Assembly: GCA_963825635.1 (NCBI GenBank)
Contig: CAWGTU010000001.1
Location: 806,001-870,000 of the forward strand
Source of the DNA: JAOUEA01 sp963825635
Lineage (GTDB): Bacteria; Actinomycetota; UBA4738; HRBIN12
DNA length: 64,000 nt
Direction of reading: 5' to 3'
Shown: positions 1 through 8,480 of the stretch, one piece after another
How the letters are laid out: each line of letters opens with the position of its first letter
How positions within the stretch are numbered: the first letter of the stretch is position 1
The notes under the pieces: generated by a model
Told to the model about the DNA's origin: nothing
Databases searched by the model: none
What the model saw: the letters and a program-made list of their open reading frames with translations, nothing else
Made by a program: the position numbers and the translations under genes

Positions 1-2668
1 GCACGCCGGGACCGTCGTCCTCGATCGCGATCAGGACGCCGTCGGGATGAGGCTGTACGAGGACCCAGATCGTGGCCGTGGAGGGCGCGTGACGCACCGC
101 GTTCGCGAGGAGGTTCTCCACGATGCGCTCTACCTTGGCCGCGTCGACCGCCTGCTCGACAGGTGCCAGCCGGGTGACGAGCCGGTCGCGGGGCACGAGC
201 TCGGACTCCTCGACGACCCGCCCCACGAGTGCCCCCACATCCGCCCCCTCGAGCTGGGGTGCGACGATGCCGCGGGCGAGCCGATCCATGTCGAGCAGGT
301 TCGTCACGAGGCGCTCGAGGCGACGCGCGTTGCCGGCGATCCGGCCGGCGAGGTCACGCGAATCGGCCTCGTCCAGTTGGACGTCGCCACGCTCGAGCGT
401 GATCGCGAGGCCGAGGATCGCCGCCAGGGGCGTACGGAGGTCATGTGAGACCGCCTGCAGGAACGTGTTCTTCATCTCGTCGAGTGAGCGGAGCCTCTGC
501 GTCGCCTCACGCTCGACCGCTAATGCCCGCTCGAGCTGTGCCTGGGATTCCTTGCGCTCGGTCACGTCGAGCAGGAACCCCTGCCAGTATGGAGGCTTCC
601 CGGGTAGTTCTACCCTGCGGGCCTCGTCCTGCACCCACACGATCCGACCGTCCTTCGCGATCATGCGGTAGTCCATCGAGAAGCGGTCGTCCCCGGTGAG
701 GTTGCTCTCTGCGTCCGCCGAGAGCACGCGATCCCGATCATCCGGATGGATGATCGATCGCCAGAGGGTCGGATCCGCCTGGATGTCCTCGAGCGTGTAG
801 CCGATCAGGTCGGTGTTCCCCGGCGCGATGTAGGTGGTGAACGAGATCGTCGGGTCCTCGGGGTCGATCTCCTGGGTGTAGAAGATCGCCTGGTTCTGCT
901 CCACGATCGTGCGGAACTTCAGCTCCGCGTCTCGGAGCCGTTCCTCCGCCTCCTTGCGCTCGGTGATGTCGACCAGGAATCCCTGCCAGAAGCCATCCTC
1001 GTCGGGCTCGGCCACGAACGTGGCCTCGTCGTGCACCCAGATCCATGTGCCGTCGGCGTGTTGGAAGCGGTAGTCGAGCGTGTACGGTTCCTTCGTCTCG
1101 TTGGACCGGTCGTCGACCTCGTACACGAGGGCCTGGTCGTCCGTGTGGATCCGGTCGCGCCAGAAGTTGGGCGTCCAGGTCCAGACCTCGGGCGTGTAGC
1201 CGAAGAGATCCTCGACCTGGGGGCTGATGTAGAACTTCGCCGGGTCTCCTTCCGGAGATTCCCGGTAGACGACGGCCGGGATGTGCTCGATCAACGCCCG
1301 GTGTCGTTGCTCGGCCTGACGGAGCTGGTCCTCGGCGTGCTTGCGCTCGGTCACGTCCAGCATCACCCCCTGCCAATAGAGGGGGGTGCCGAGCCCGTCG
1401 TACACGACGACCGACTCGTCGTGGATCCACACCTCGCGGCCGTCGGAGGCGAGCATCCGGTACTCCTGTTGGTAGGGCTCGAGGGTGCCGTTCGTCCGCG
1501 CGCTCTCGGCCATCACGAGGGCGCGATCGTCGGGGTGGATCACTTCGAGCCAGAACCCCGGTGCCTCCCACGACTGGAGGGGATACCCGAGGACCGCCTC
1601 GATCTGTGGGCTCAGGTAGCTGCTGACCGACGTCGGCTCGTAGCGGTCGACGATCGACTCGGTGTAGGTGATCGCCGGGGTTCGCTCCACGAGGAGGCGG
1701 TAGCGCTCCTCGGCCTGACGCACGTCTTCCTGGGCCTTCATGCGCTCCGTGATGTCCATCATGAAGCCGAGGAAGTGCTCGAGCTCCCCGTCGTCGCGCA
1801 GCACCGGGGTCGACGTGTCGTGGATCCAGCGGTAGGCGCCGTCCGCCGCCCGCATCCGGTAGACCTCATCGAATGTCGAGATGTCCGCGGCTTCCAGCAC
1901 GCCCGATGCCTCGAGTCGCATCAGGTCGTCCGGATGGATCAAGGTGAACCAGAACGCGGGGTCGGCGAGGAAGCTCTCCGGTTCGTAGCCCAAGACCGCG
2001 TGGATCTGCGGGCTGACGAACTCCATGCGGACATCGCCCGGCGCGACCACCGCGTCGATGTAGGTGACGGCCGGGATGTGTTCGATCACCTGCCGCCAGC
2101 GCCGCTCCGCGACCCGGCGTTCATCATCGACGCGTTGCCGGGATACCGCGGCGCCGATCAGCGTGGCCGCCGTGCGCAGAGCGTCGAGCTCGGAGTCCCA
2201 GCTCCGCTCGCACTCGCAGTCGTCGAACCCGATCGTGCCCCACCATCGGTCGCCTGCGAAGACCGGATGCTCGGCGATCGACACGACGTCGTGCGTCTCG
2301 AACGCGGCTCGCTCGGCCTCGGGCAGGTCGGCGACGCGGCTCACGACGGGTTCTCCTCGCGCGAGGACCGCCGCCCACCGCGCGAACCCGTCGTCCCAGT
2401 AGGCTCCCTCGCGGGAAGGCTCGTACCGCGGACCTACGCCCGGGGCGCACCACGCGTGGCGCGTCGCGCCGAGCAGGCGGCCGGTCGCGTCGGTGCGGTT
2501 CTCGATCACGAACGCCCGCGACGCCCCTGCGGCACGACCCATGCGTTCGAGCACCTCGTCGGCCGCCTCCCGCCAGTCTGCGGCGAGCAGGAGGCGCTCG
2601 GCGGCGTCGGCGACCGCCTCGAGCACGGCGGCATGGCGCACGGACCCACCCGTGGCCGTATCCACCAT
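1..2668 (-). CDS. GAF/multi-PAS sensor histidine kinase, C-terminus beyond the window edge
   Basis: About 889 residues are visible and the reading frame runs off the left edge. A GAF-like domain occupies roughly residues 10-175. Four PAS/PAC units follow (about 185-304, 320-438, 450-568 and 583-702), each ending in D(I/V)TER. The HisKA phosphoacceptor is H742 in SHDLRTP. An N-box (VENLLANAVRHAP) lies near residue 850 and the start of the G1 box (DDGPGV) sits at the window edge. No transmembrane segment is evident, so it is probably a cytosolic sensor. The ATG is chosen for its GAGAGGAGG ribosome-binding site. It is known that such kinases phosphorylate a response regulator; none is adjacent inside the window, so the partner and signal are unknown. 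Only the end of the ATPase domain is missing. Confidence 0.9.
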   Translation of the reverse strand, partial: MVDTATGGSVRHAAVLEAVADAAERLLLAADWREAADEVLERMGRAAGASRAFVIENRTDATGRLLGATRHAWCAPGVGPRYEPSREGAYWDDGFARWAAVLARGEPVVSRVADLPEAERAAFETHDVVSIAEHPVFAGDRWWGTIGFDDCECERSWDSELDALRTAATLIGAAVSRQRVDDERRVAERRWRQVIEHIPAVTYIDAVVAPGDVRMEFVSPQIHAVLGYEPESFLADPAFWFTLIHPDDLMRLEASGVLEAADISTFDEVYRMRAADGAYRWIHDTSTPVLRDDGELEHFLGFMMDITERMKAQEDVRQAEERYRLLVERTPAITYTESIVDRYEPTSVSSYLSPQIEAVLGYPLQSWEAPGFWLEVIHPDDRALVMAESARTNGTLEPYQQEYRMLASDGREVWIHDESVVVYDGLGTPLYWQGVMLDVTERKHAEDQLRQAEQRHRALIEHIPAVVYRESPEGDPAKFYISPQVEDLFGYTPEVWTWTPNFWRDRIHTDDQALVYEVDDRSNETKEPYTLDYRFQHADGTWIWVHDEATFVAEPDEDGFWQGFLVDITERKEAEERLRDAELKFRTIVEQNQAIFYTQEIDPEDPTISFTTYIAPGNTDLIGYTLEDIQADPTLWRSIIHPDDRDRVLSADAESNLTGDDRFSMDYRMIAKDGRIVWVQDEARRVELPGKPPYWQGFLLDVTERKESQAQLERALAVEREATQRLRSLDEMKNTFLQAVSHDLRTPLAAILGLAITLERGDVQLDEADSRDLAGRIAGNARRLERLVTNLLDMDRLARGIVAPQLEGADVGALVGRVVEESELVPRDRLVTRLAPVEQAVDAAKVERIVENLLANAVRHAPSTATIWVLVQPHPDGVLIAIEDDGPGV

Positions 2669-2776
2669 GTCGCCTCCTCTCGCGGGTCCGCGATGCGGGC
2701 GCACACGGACAGAACCCCGAAGGGTCACATGTCGTGTATCGGCCGATGGTGGCAGGGGTGTAGGGCTTCCGACCGG

Positions 2777-3907
2777 TCAGGAAGGATCGGGCACGAGGCC
2801 GGGTGCGGTTCCGGCGGAGGGCATCTCGCCGGGCTCCGGCCATCTGGCACGCGACCTCGCGGCCAGCTTGAACATCAGGTCGACGGCCTTCGGGTCCTCG
2901 GATGCGGGCCGGGCCTCGACGACGCCGTCGGCGAGGGCCCGTCGCCAGATGTCCGCGCCCCGATCCGTCCGCACGATCGTGAGCGTCCAGCCCTCGGACT
3001 GACCGAGTCCGCCGAACGAGATGTCGGCGTGCTCTGCGGCGAAGTCGGGGCAGCGCAGGCACCCAGGCCGTGTGTACCGGTGAGCCTCCTTCAAGGAGTA
3101 CGTGTGCTCGTCGCCGTCGTCGGTGTAGAAAAGCAGCTTGCCCTTCACGTTCACCCGGACGAGATGGTCGAGATCGAGCCCGAGCTCGTTCTGGGCGATG
3201 TCCACCATGAGCCCGTCGTAGGTGAACGTCTTCGAGCACAGCAGGCCGAGCGTCCAGGCGATCTTCTTGCGCCACTTGTTCACGCGGCGCGCCTCCATCG
3301 ATCCCGTCACGCTCGCCTGGCAGCTCATGCCCACGAGCGCGACGTTCGACAGTCCCAACTCGGCCGCCTGCAGCAGGGCCAGCGGGTTGGCCGAGTACGT
3401 ATAGCGTGAACCCGCCGTGTCGAGCACGCCCTGCGCATCGGTGACGACCGTGGGCTCGGCATCCCACGGCCGCTCGTCGGAGAGCTTGGATGTGCAGGCT
3501 CCGTCGATCTGGCCGGTCGCCAGTCCCCAGATCAGGAGGGCCGAGACCACACCGCCGTCCTGGCCGCTCATCAGCGCCTCGGGCGCCGCGGCCCGCGCGA
3601 GCACGATCTCGCGGTGCTTGCCGATCACCTCGTCGGGCGTCCGCGTCATGCCGAACAGCGTCGTGTCGATCTCTGCCTCCCAGTCGCGGAATCGCGGACA
3701 CGCGAGGGTGCAGAGCGAGCAACCCTTGTCGCCGTGAGAACAGCGGTCTGGTCCTTCGTCCTGCAGCTGGACCGGGAGATCGTCCTCGTAGCCGAGCACG
3801 TTGAACGGACAGGCGACGATGCATGCCGTGCACCCCGTGCAGAGCCCGGTTGTCACGACCTCGTCGTAGAGGTGCTTCCACTGGGTCTTGTCCGTGGGCG
3901 CCGGCAT
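2777..3907 (-). CDS. FrhB/FpoF-like coenzyme F420 hydrogenase/dehydrogenase beta-subunit family protein
   Basis: This 376-residue protein starts with two iron-sulfur motifs. The first is C23-x2-C26-x2-C29-x3-C33, a 4Fe-4S ferredoxin motif; the second is C56-x6-C63-x2-C66-x3-C70. An FrhB-type N- and C-terminal domain pair follows, with a further conserved cysteine stretch (RPGCLRCPDF) near residue 285. Family members move electrons between F420 or flavin and ferredoxin-like centres. Here it is not next to a hydrogenase, Fpo or formate dehydrogenase gene, so the partner is unknown. An ATG twelve bases upstream is possible, but the preferred ATG lies 7 nt after a TATGCT box, which fits the leaderless pattern seen across this window. 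Family call is firm, reaction is not. Confidence 0.82.
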   Translation of the reverse strand: MPAPTDKTQWKHLYDEVVTTGLCTGCTACIVACPFNVLGYEDDLPVQLQDEGPDRCSHGDKGCSLCTLACPRFRDWEAEIDTTLFGMTRTPDEVIGKHREIVLARAAAPEALMSGQDGGVVSALLIWGLATGQIDGACTSKLSDERPWDAEPTVVTDAQGVLDTAGSRYTYSANPLALLQAAELGLSNVALVGMSCQASVTGSMEARRVNKWRKKIAWTLGLLCSKTFTYDGLMVDIAQNELGLDLDHLVRVNVKGKLLFYTDDGDEHTYSLKEAHRYTRPGCLRCPDFAAEHADISFGGLGQSEGWTLTIVRTDRGADIWRRALADGVVEARPASEDPKAVDLMFKLAARSRARWPEPGEMPSAGTAPGLVPDPS

Positions 3908-3973
3908 CGGCGGCAGCATAGCCGACGGTGTCGCCTCGACCCTGGTTGCCTCGCAGGTGCAGCGCTGCTGGGA

Positions 3974-3979
3974 TAGGCT
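3974..3979 (+). promoter_or_regulatory. Probable -10 box (TAGGCT) for the cupredoxin lipoprotein gene
   Basis: TAGGCT matches the TAnnnT box that recurs upstream of many genes here. It would place the transcript start near 3986, leaving a leader of about 40 nt that carries a strong GAGGAGGGA ribosome-binding site before the ATG. No -35 element is obvious. Confidence 0.5.
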
Positions 3980-4027
3980 CGGGCGTCAAGCGCCTCGGAC
4001 GGTCGGTGGAGGCGAGGAGGGAGACCG

Positions 4028-4420
4028 ATGGAACCGCCACGCATCCGGCTGATCGTGTTGCTCGCGGCAGTCATGGCCGTGACGCTCGTCCTCGTGGCGT
4101 GTTCCAGCGACCCGGACGGAGGCGACTCAGGAACCCCGGAGACCGATGCGGAGGTCGGCGATCTCGCGCCGGGGTCGGCCGCGATCAACATCGTCGACCT
4201 CACGTTCGAGCCCACGACGATCACGGTCGCCGCCGGATCGACCGACATCGCGATCACGAACGCCGACACGGTCGACCATACGTTCACGCTCGATGACGAC
4301 ACCGTCGATGCGGCGGTCTCCGCGGGTCAGAACATCACGGTCACCGTCGAGCTGGCGGAGTCGGTGGGGTTCCACTGCGAGATCCACCCCTCCATGACGG
4401 GAACCCTGCAGGTCGCCTGA
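4028..4420 (+). CDS. Cupredoxin-like lipoprotein
   Basis: A 130-residue exported protein with a lipoprotein signal peptide: hydrophobic core, then lipobox LVAC with Cys25. The mature part is a short plastocyanin-type beta domain. The likely type 1 copper ligands are the His of DHTF (near residue 88) and the Cys, His and Met of FHCEIHPSM (near residues 117-125). Such proteins bind copper at the outer face of the membrane as small electron carriers or copper carriers. It stands alone, between the divergent FrhB-like gene and the convergent A-type Fe-S carrier gene. A paralog with the same plan lies at 27817-28206. The start is supported by GAGGAGGGA just upstream. Confidence 0.85.
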   Translation: MEPPRIRLIVLLAAVMAVTLVLVACSSDPDGGDSGTPETDAEVGDLAPGSAAINIVDLTFEPTTITVAAGSTDIAITNADTVDHTFTLDDDTVDAAVSAGQNITVTVELAESVGFHCEIHPSMTGTLQVA

Positions 4421-4443
4421 CGCCGGGGGAAGCGTCGATCGTC

Positions 4444-4794
4444 TCAGAGGCTGAAGGATTCGCCGCAGGCGCACTCGTGCTTGGCCTGCGGGTTCACCAT
4501 CCTCAGCCCGCCGTCCATCATCGAGTCGTTGAACTCCAGCGTCGATCCGGCGACGATCGGCGCGCTCGCCGGGTCGATCAGCACCTTGAAGCCCCCCGGC
4601 CCCTCGGCGACGTGGTCCCCTTCGGCCGGGGCATCCTCGAGCGTCAGCGCGTAGCTGAAACCCGAACACCCTCCCGCGGTCACCCGGACGCGCAGGGCCG
4701 CGCCGGGCCGCCCATCCCGCTCGGCCAGAGCGCGCGCCTTCGCGGCCGCGGCGTCGGTGATCGTGATCAGGGGCGTGGTCGTGTCGGTGTCCAT
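4444..4794 (-). CDS. A-type iron-sulfur carrier protein (HesB/IscA/ErpA family)
   Basis: A 116-residue protein, the usual length for the family. The three invariant cysteines are present: C43 in TAGGCSG, and C108 and C110 in the C-terminal CAC motif. A-type carriers receive 4Fe-4S or 2Fe-2S clusters from a scaffold and hand them to apo-proteins in the cytosol. A longer upstream frame exists, but the ATG used here lies 7 nt after a TATCCT box, with no clear Shine-Dalgarno sequence, so it looks leaderless. The gene follows the M20 peptidase gene on the same strand after 41 bp. Which carrier (ErpA or IscA) it is cannot be told from sequence alone. Confidence 0.92.
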   Translation of the reverse strand: MDTDTTTPLITITDAAAAKARALAERDGRPGAALRVRVTAGGCSGFSYALTLEDAPAEGDHVAEGPGGFKVLIDPASAPIVAGSTLEFNDSMMDGGLRMVNPQAKHECACGESFSL

Positions 4795-4835
4795 CCCCAC
4801 AAGGATACGTCGGAGCGCGACGTGCGATGCGGATG

Positions 4836-6023
4836 CTAGGCGAGCGAGGCAGCGAAGATGCGTGCGTAGGCCCTGGCCCCGGCGACGAGCTCGTCGACGG
4901 GCACCCACTCGTCGGCGGTATGGGCCACCGTGAGCGAGCCTGGACCGCAGATCACGGTCGGGATGTCCGCCTGGTTGATGTAGAAGCGCGCGTCGGTGAT
5001 GCCGGTGAACCCCGCCAGTTCGGGCGAGGTGCCTGTCGTCGCCCGGACGGCCTCGACCGCGATCCGCGCGATGTCGGTGTCGGGAGAGGCTTCGGCTGCA
5101 TCGGTCCACTCCCGGAGTCGAACCTCGATCTCGACCTCGGGGTGCTCGCTCCGCAGCGCTTCGACGATCGCCAGGAACGGCGCCCGCACCGCGTCCGGGT
5201 CGATCTCGCCGGGCACGATACGCCGGTCGATGTCGACCTCACACCGGTCCGGCACGACGTTGGGGGCGCTGCCCCCTTCGATCGTGGCGGCGTTGACGGT
5301 CGGACGGCCCACGAGCGGGTGTTCGATGTCGGGCAGCACCTCGGGCAACCGCAGCAGGAACCGGGCCATCGACGTGATCGCGTTCACGCCTCGATGTGGC
5401 TGCGAACCGTGGGCGGCCTTCCCGAAGGCTGTGGCCGTGAACCATGCGCCCCCTCGCTCGGCGAGCCCGACCTGCAGCTCACTCGGCTCCCCCACGATCG
5501 CGGCGTCCTGGGTCAGCATGCCGAGTTCCCAGAGCACCTTCGTGCCGTGCACGCCGGCGAGTTCCTCGTCGGCCGCCAGGTGGAAGACGAGCGACCCGGC
5601 CAGCGGCGTGCCGGCCCGACGCAGCGCCGACGCCGCAGCGAGGGCGGCGCCGATCGGACCCTTCATGTCAGCGGCGCCGCGCCCGATGAGGCGACCGTCG
5701 TCGTCGATCTCTCCGGCCCACGGGTCGTGGTGCCATGTGTCGAGGGAACCCGCCGGCACGACGTCGAGGTGGCCGTTCCACGCGAGGCTGGGCCCACTCT
5801 CGGCACCGAGCGACGCCACCACGCTCGGTCGTCCCGCCTCCGAACGCACGATCTCCGGATCCGCTCCCACTCCCGTGAGGATGTCGCTCGCGACGGCCGC
5901 GGCCCGATCCTCCGTGCCGCCCGGGTTCTCGCTCTTCGCGGCGATCAGCGCGCGCGTGTAGGCGAGCACCTCGTCCGGATCGACGGCGGCCGCTGCAGCG
6001 TCGAGCACCGCCTCCTCTACCAT
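4836..6023 (-). CDS. M20-family metallopeptidase (ArgE/DapE-like amidohydrolase)
   Basis: A 395-residue cytosolic zinc hydrolase. The expected metal-site signatures appear in order: GHLDVVP near residue 83, GRGAADMKG near 113, the DEE catalytic glutamates near 151, GEPSE near 177, and the C-terminal VAHTADEWV. The insert dimerisation domain lies between about residues 180 and 300. Members remove acyl groups from amino acids (acetylornithine deacetylase, succinyl-diaminopimelate desuccinylase) or cleave dipeptides; no arginine or lysine gene is adjacent, so the substrate is open. The start codon is only 8 bp from that of the divergent Nudix gene and seems to be used without a ribosome-binding site. 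Confidence 0.88.
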   Translation of the reverse strand: MVEEAVLDAAAAAVDPDEVLAYTRALIAAKSENPGGTEDRAAAVASDILTGVGADPEIVRSEAGRPSVVASLGAESGPSLAWNGHLDVVPAGSLDTWHHDPWAGEIDDDGRLIGRGAADMKGPIGAALAAASALRRAGTPLAGSLVFHLAADEELAGVHGTKVLWELGMLTQDAAIVGEPSELQVGLAERGGAWFTATAFGKAAHGSQPHRGVNAITSMARFLLRLPEVLPDIEHPLVGRPTVNAATIEGGSAPNVVPDRCEVDIDRRIVPGEIDPDAVRAPFLAIVEALRSEHPEVEIEVRLREWTDAAEASPDTDIARIAVEAVRATTGTSPELAGFTGITDARFYINQADIPTVICGPGSLTVAHTADEWVPVDELVAGARAYARIFAASLA

Positions 6024-6037
6024 GGCGCGCGATGCTA
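6018..6037. promoter_or_regulatory. Face-to-face leaderless promoters of the M20 and Nudix genes
   Basis: Two -10-like boxes face each other. TACCAT (6018-6023, plus strand) lies 8 nt before the Nudix ATG at 6032. TAGCAT (6037-6032, minus strand) lies 8 nt before the M20 ATG at 6023. Each box contains the start codon of the other gene, so neither gene can have a normal 5' leader. Confidence 0.55.
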
Positions 6038-6613
6038 CACGCCGATGCGCTCGCGTCGCTCGCCGCGTCGCTCGACGACGACCCGTCGCCGTCGCCCGGG
6101 GCCGCCGACCGCCTCGCGGCGGTTCTCGCTCCGATCGTGCTCGAGCCGGCGCCGGCCCTCGTGTTCACGGTGCGCGCGGCCGCGCTCTCGCGCCACGCCG
6201 GGGAGATCTCCTTCCCCGGGGGGCTACAGGACCCGGGCGAGACCCTCGCCGAGACCGCGCTGCGGGAGGCACACGAGGAGATCGGGCTCGATCCGGGCCT
6301 GCTCCGGTTGCTCGGTGCCCTGCCTCCCGTGCACACGTTCGTGAGCGGCATCCTCGTGGTGCCGTTCGTCGGAACGCTCGACCGCGTGCCGGCGTTCAGG
6401 ATGAACGAGGCCGAGATCGACGAGGTGCTGGTGTTCGGCATCGAGCGGCTCGCATCGGCCGAGCGGACGATGAGCTACGACCGCCCGGACGGGCACACCT
6501 GGCGAGGGTTCGCCTACGAGCTCGAGGGACACACGGTGTGGGGAGCGACCGGATGGATGCTCCACACGTTGCTGGAGACGATCAGGGAGGAGACGACGTG
6601 GCCGATGCCATGA
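6032..6613 (+). CDS. Nudix hydrolase, probable CoA diphosphatase (NudL-like)
   Basis: A 193-residue protein with a complete Nudix box: GG..DPGETLAETALREAHEEIGL, containing the REx2EE metal-binding core. The segment just before it, LSRHAGEISFPGG, is the signature that distinguishes CoA pyrophosphatases of the NudL/Pcd1 type from other Nudix enzymes. These hydrolyse CoA and acyl-CoA to 3',5'-ADP and phosphopantetheine, and need Mg2+ or Mn2+. The next gene encodes a CoA-binding fold protein and overlaps this one, which fits a role in CoA housekeeping. It appears to be leaderless. Confidence 0.88.
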   Translation: MLHADALASLAASLDDDPSPSPGAADRLAAVLAPIVLEPAPALVFTVRAAALSRHAGEISFPGGLQDPGETLAETALREAHEEIGLDPGLLRLLGALPPVHTFVSGILVVPFVGTLDRVPAFRMNEAEIDEVLVFGIERLASAERTMSYDRPDGHTWRGFAYELEGHTVWGATGWMLHTLLETIREETTWPMP

Positions 6614-7044
6614 ACGCGGTAGCTCCGGAGGATCGAGAGCTGCGCATCCTGTTGGGGGAGGCCCGCACGATCGCCGTGGTGGGGCTCTCGTCCAGGCCCG
6701 GGCGTCCGTCGCTCGACGTGGCCGCCTACATGCAACAGCGTGGTTACCGCATCGTGCCCGTGAACCCCCGTGAGACCGAGGTGCTCGGTGAACGAGCCTA
6801 TCCCTCGCTGAGGGACATCCCCGAGGACCTGACGATCGACGTGGTGGACGTGTTCCGGCGCGCGGAGGACACGCCGCCGATCGCGCGCGATGCCGTGGCG
6901 ATCGGCGCGAAGGTGCTGTGGTTGCAGGACGGCATCGTGAACGAGGAGGCGTACCGCATCGCGACCGAGGGTGGCCTCGAGGTCATCATGGGCGTGTGCA
7001 TCAGGCGCGCCGATCAACGACTGCAACGAGAGGGGACCGAATGA
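6598..7044 (+). CDS. CoA-binding domain protein (YccU-like)
   Basis: A 148-residue single Rossmann-type CoA-binding domain (CoA_binding_2 family). The N-terminal part has the nucleotide-binding turn VVGLSSRPGRPS, followed by PVNPRETEVLG and, near the C-terminus, GVCIRRADQRLQ. Related small proteins resemble the N-terminal domain of succinyl-CoA synthetase alpha; their job is unknown. The GTG start is chosen because GGGAGGAG sits 6-7 nt upstream; an in-frame ATG four codons later overlaps the Nudix stop as ATGA. It is co-transcribed with the Nudix gene and the small gene that follows. Confidence 0.82.
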   Translation: MADAMNAVAPEDRELRILLGEARTIAVVGLSSRPGRPSLDVAAYMQQRGYRIVPVNPRETEVLGERAYPSLRDIPEDLTIDVVDVFRRAEDTPPIARDAVAIGAKVLWLQDGIVNEEAYRIATEGGLEVIMGVCIRRADQRLQREGTE

Positions 7045-7208
7045 CCGCGTGGGAGTACTTCGTCGCGCCGCTGCTCGAGCACAACCCGGGTGAGATCCTG
7101 AACACGTTCGGCGACGACGGCTGGGAACTGGTCTCCGTCGTGGCGCAGCCGACGCCTTCCGGAGCGCTCTCGACGGTCGCCTACATGAAGCGGCCGAAGC
7201 CCGCCTGA
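7041..7208 (+). CDS. Small DUF4177-like protein
   Basis: A 55-residue protein beginning WEYFVAPLLEHNPGEILNTFG, with the G.(D/E)GWELVSV core typical of DUF4177-type small proteins. No function is established for the family. Its ATG overlaps the stop of the CoA-binding gene (ATGA), with AGAGGGG upstream, so it is the third cistron of the Nudix operon. The short length is normal for the family. Confidence 0.7.
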   Translation: MTAWEYFVAPLLEHNPGEILNTFGDDGWELVSVVAQPTPSGALSTVAYMKRPKPA

Positions 7209-7211
7209 CGC

Positions 7212-8423
7212 TCATCGAGCGTCGCCGGGATCGCCCTGCCGGAGCCGGCGGCCGGCGACGAACCGGGCGCCGAGCGCGCCCGCCAGTACGACGAGCGCGC
7301 CGATCGCGATCCAGGGACGCCACGCGTCGCCCTCGTCCGCCGTCGCCACCGCCTGCGGCGAGGGGGTGGTCGACGGTGGGTCGGTCCGTGTCGGGGCCGG
7401 GGTGGTCCCGCTCACCTCCTCGAGGCGGAGGGTCCAGATCGAGTCGGCGATGGCGACATAGAGGAAGCCGCCGGGCCCGAGCAGCACGTCGGTCACCCCC
7501 GCCGGGAACCGAGCGATCTCCTCGGCCTGTGCGGCGCCGGCTGCCGATACGGGCATGCGCCACAGTCGTCCGTCGAACGAACCGAACCACAGGTCGGCGT
7601 CGACTACCGCGCAGCCGGTGAGGGCGATCGTGTCGCGGAACACCAGGAGCGGATCGATGAACCCTTCCTCCTCGGAGATGCCCGTGACCACCGGCCAGCC
7701 GTAGTTCCCCCCAGGTTCGATCAGGTTCACCTCGTCGTCGACGTCGGGTCCGTTCTCGGTCTCCCAGAGCGCCCCGGTCGCTGGATCGACGCAGAGACCG
7801 AACGAGTTGCGGTGACCGATCGACCAGACGGGGTTGTCGGCGCCGAAGGGATTGTCGGGCGGGACGCCTCCAGTGGCCGTCAGCCGCGCGATCGTGCCGC
7901 CGATGTCGGTCTCGTCCTGCGCCCGGTCGGACTCGTGCGCCTCGCCCAGCGCAACGAACAACGAGCCGTCGCCACCGAACACGAGATCGCCGCCGTTGTG
8001 ATAGCCGGCGACCGCGCTGATGCCGTCGAGGAGCGTCTCCGGCTCACCCTGGGCGACCAGACCGTCCGCCCGCACGCGGACGAGTCGGTTCAGACCGTCC
8101 GCGGGGTCGGAGCGGTAGAGGTACACCCACGGCTCCCGTTCGAAGTCGGGGTGTACCGCGATCCCGAGCAGGCCGCGCTCGGCGTCAGGGATCACCGGGA
8201 GGGTGATGAACGGCCGATCCACGAGTTCACCCGCGGGGGTCACGACGCGCACGTTGCCGGTCTCCTTCTCCGTGAACAGCAGCGTGCCGTCGGGCAGGAA
8301 CGCCATGTTCGTCGGGAACGCGAGGTCGTCGAGGAACGGCCGCGGCTCGAGCTCGGCGGCGGCCGGGGCTGCGAGGGCGGCGACGATCACGAAGGTGGCC
8401 ACCGCGAGTCTGGCATGGCGCAT
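7212..8423 (-). CDS. Exported PQQ-type sugar (sorbosone/glucose) dehydrogenase family protein
   Basis: A 403-residue protein with a cleavable signal peptide (residues 1-24, ending AAPAAA). A six-bladed beta-propeller of the GSDH family follows: LAFPTNMAFLPDGTLLFTEK, RGLLGIAVHPDF, the GYHNGGDLVFG motif carrying the expected catalytic His, IGHRNSFGLCVDP and GGNYGWPVV. A threonine/proline-rich linker then leads to one transmembrane helix (about 378-397) and a basic tail. The catalytic domain should therefore sit outside the cell, anchored at its C-terminus. Related enzymes oxidise aldoses or sorbosone with PQQ; no PQQ biosynthesis gene is in the window, so cofactor use is unproven. TACCGT lies 6 nt before the ATG, consistent with a leaderless start. 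The gene converges on the DUF4177 gene with a 3-bp gap. Confidence 0.85.
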   Translation of the reverse strand: MRHARLAVATFVIVAALAAPAAAELEPRPFLDDLAFPTNMAFLPDGTLLFTEKETGNVRVVTPAGELVDRPFITLPVIPDAERGLLGIAVHPDFEREPWVYLYRSDPADGLNRLVRVRADGLVAQGEPETLLDGISAVAGYHNGGDLVFGGDGSLFVALGEAHESDRAQDETDIGGTIARLTATGGVPPDNPFGADNPVWSIGHRNSFGLCVDPATGALWETENGPDVDDEVNLIEPGGNYGWPVVTGISEEEGFIDPLLVFRDTIALTGCAVVDADLWFGSFDGRLWRMPVSAAGAAQAEEIARFPAGVTDVLLGPGGFLYVAIADSIWTLRLEEVSGTTPAPTRTDPPSTTPSPQAVATADEGDAWRPWIAIGALVVLAGALGARFVAGRRLRQGDPGDAR

Positions 8424-8480
8424 CCTTCGACGGTATCGCGAGATGGCACGATGGCGGGGTTTGCGACGAAGGAGGTGCGG

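Noticed and set aside
746..3409. An 887-codon plus-strand frame antisense to the sensor kinase and FrhB-like genes
   Set aside because: The minus strand encodes GAF, PAS, HisKA and Fe-S motifs. The plus-strand product has none.
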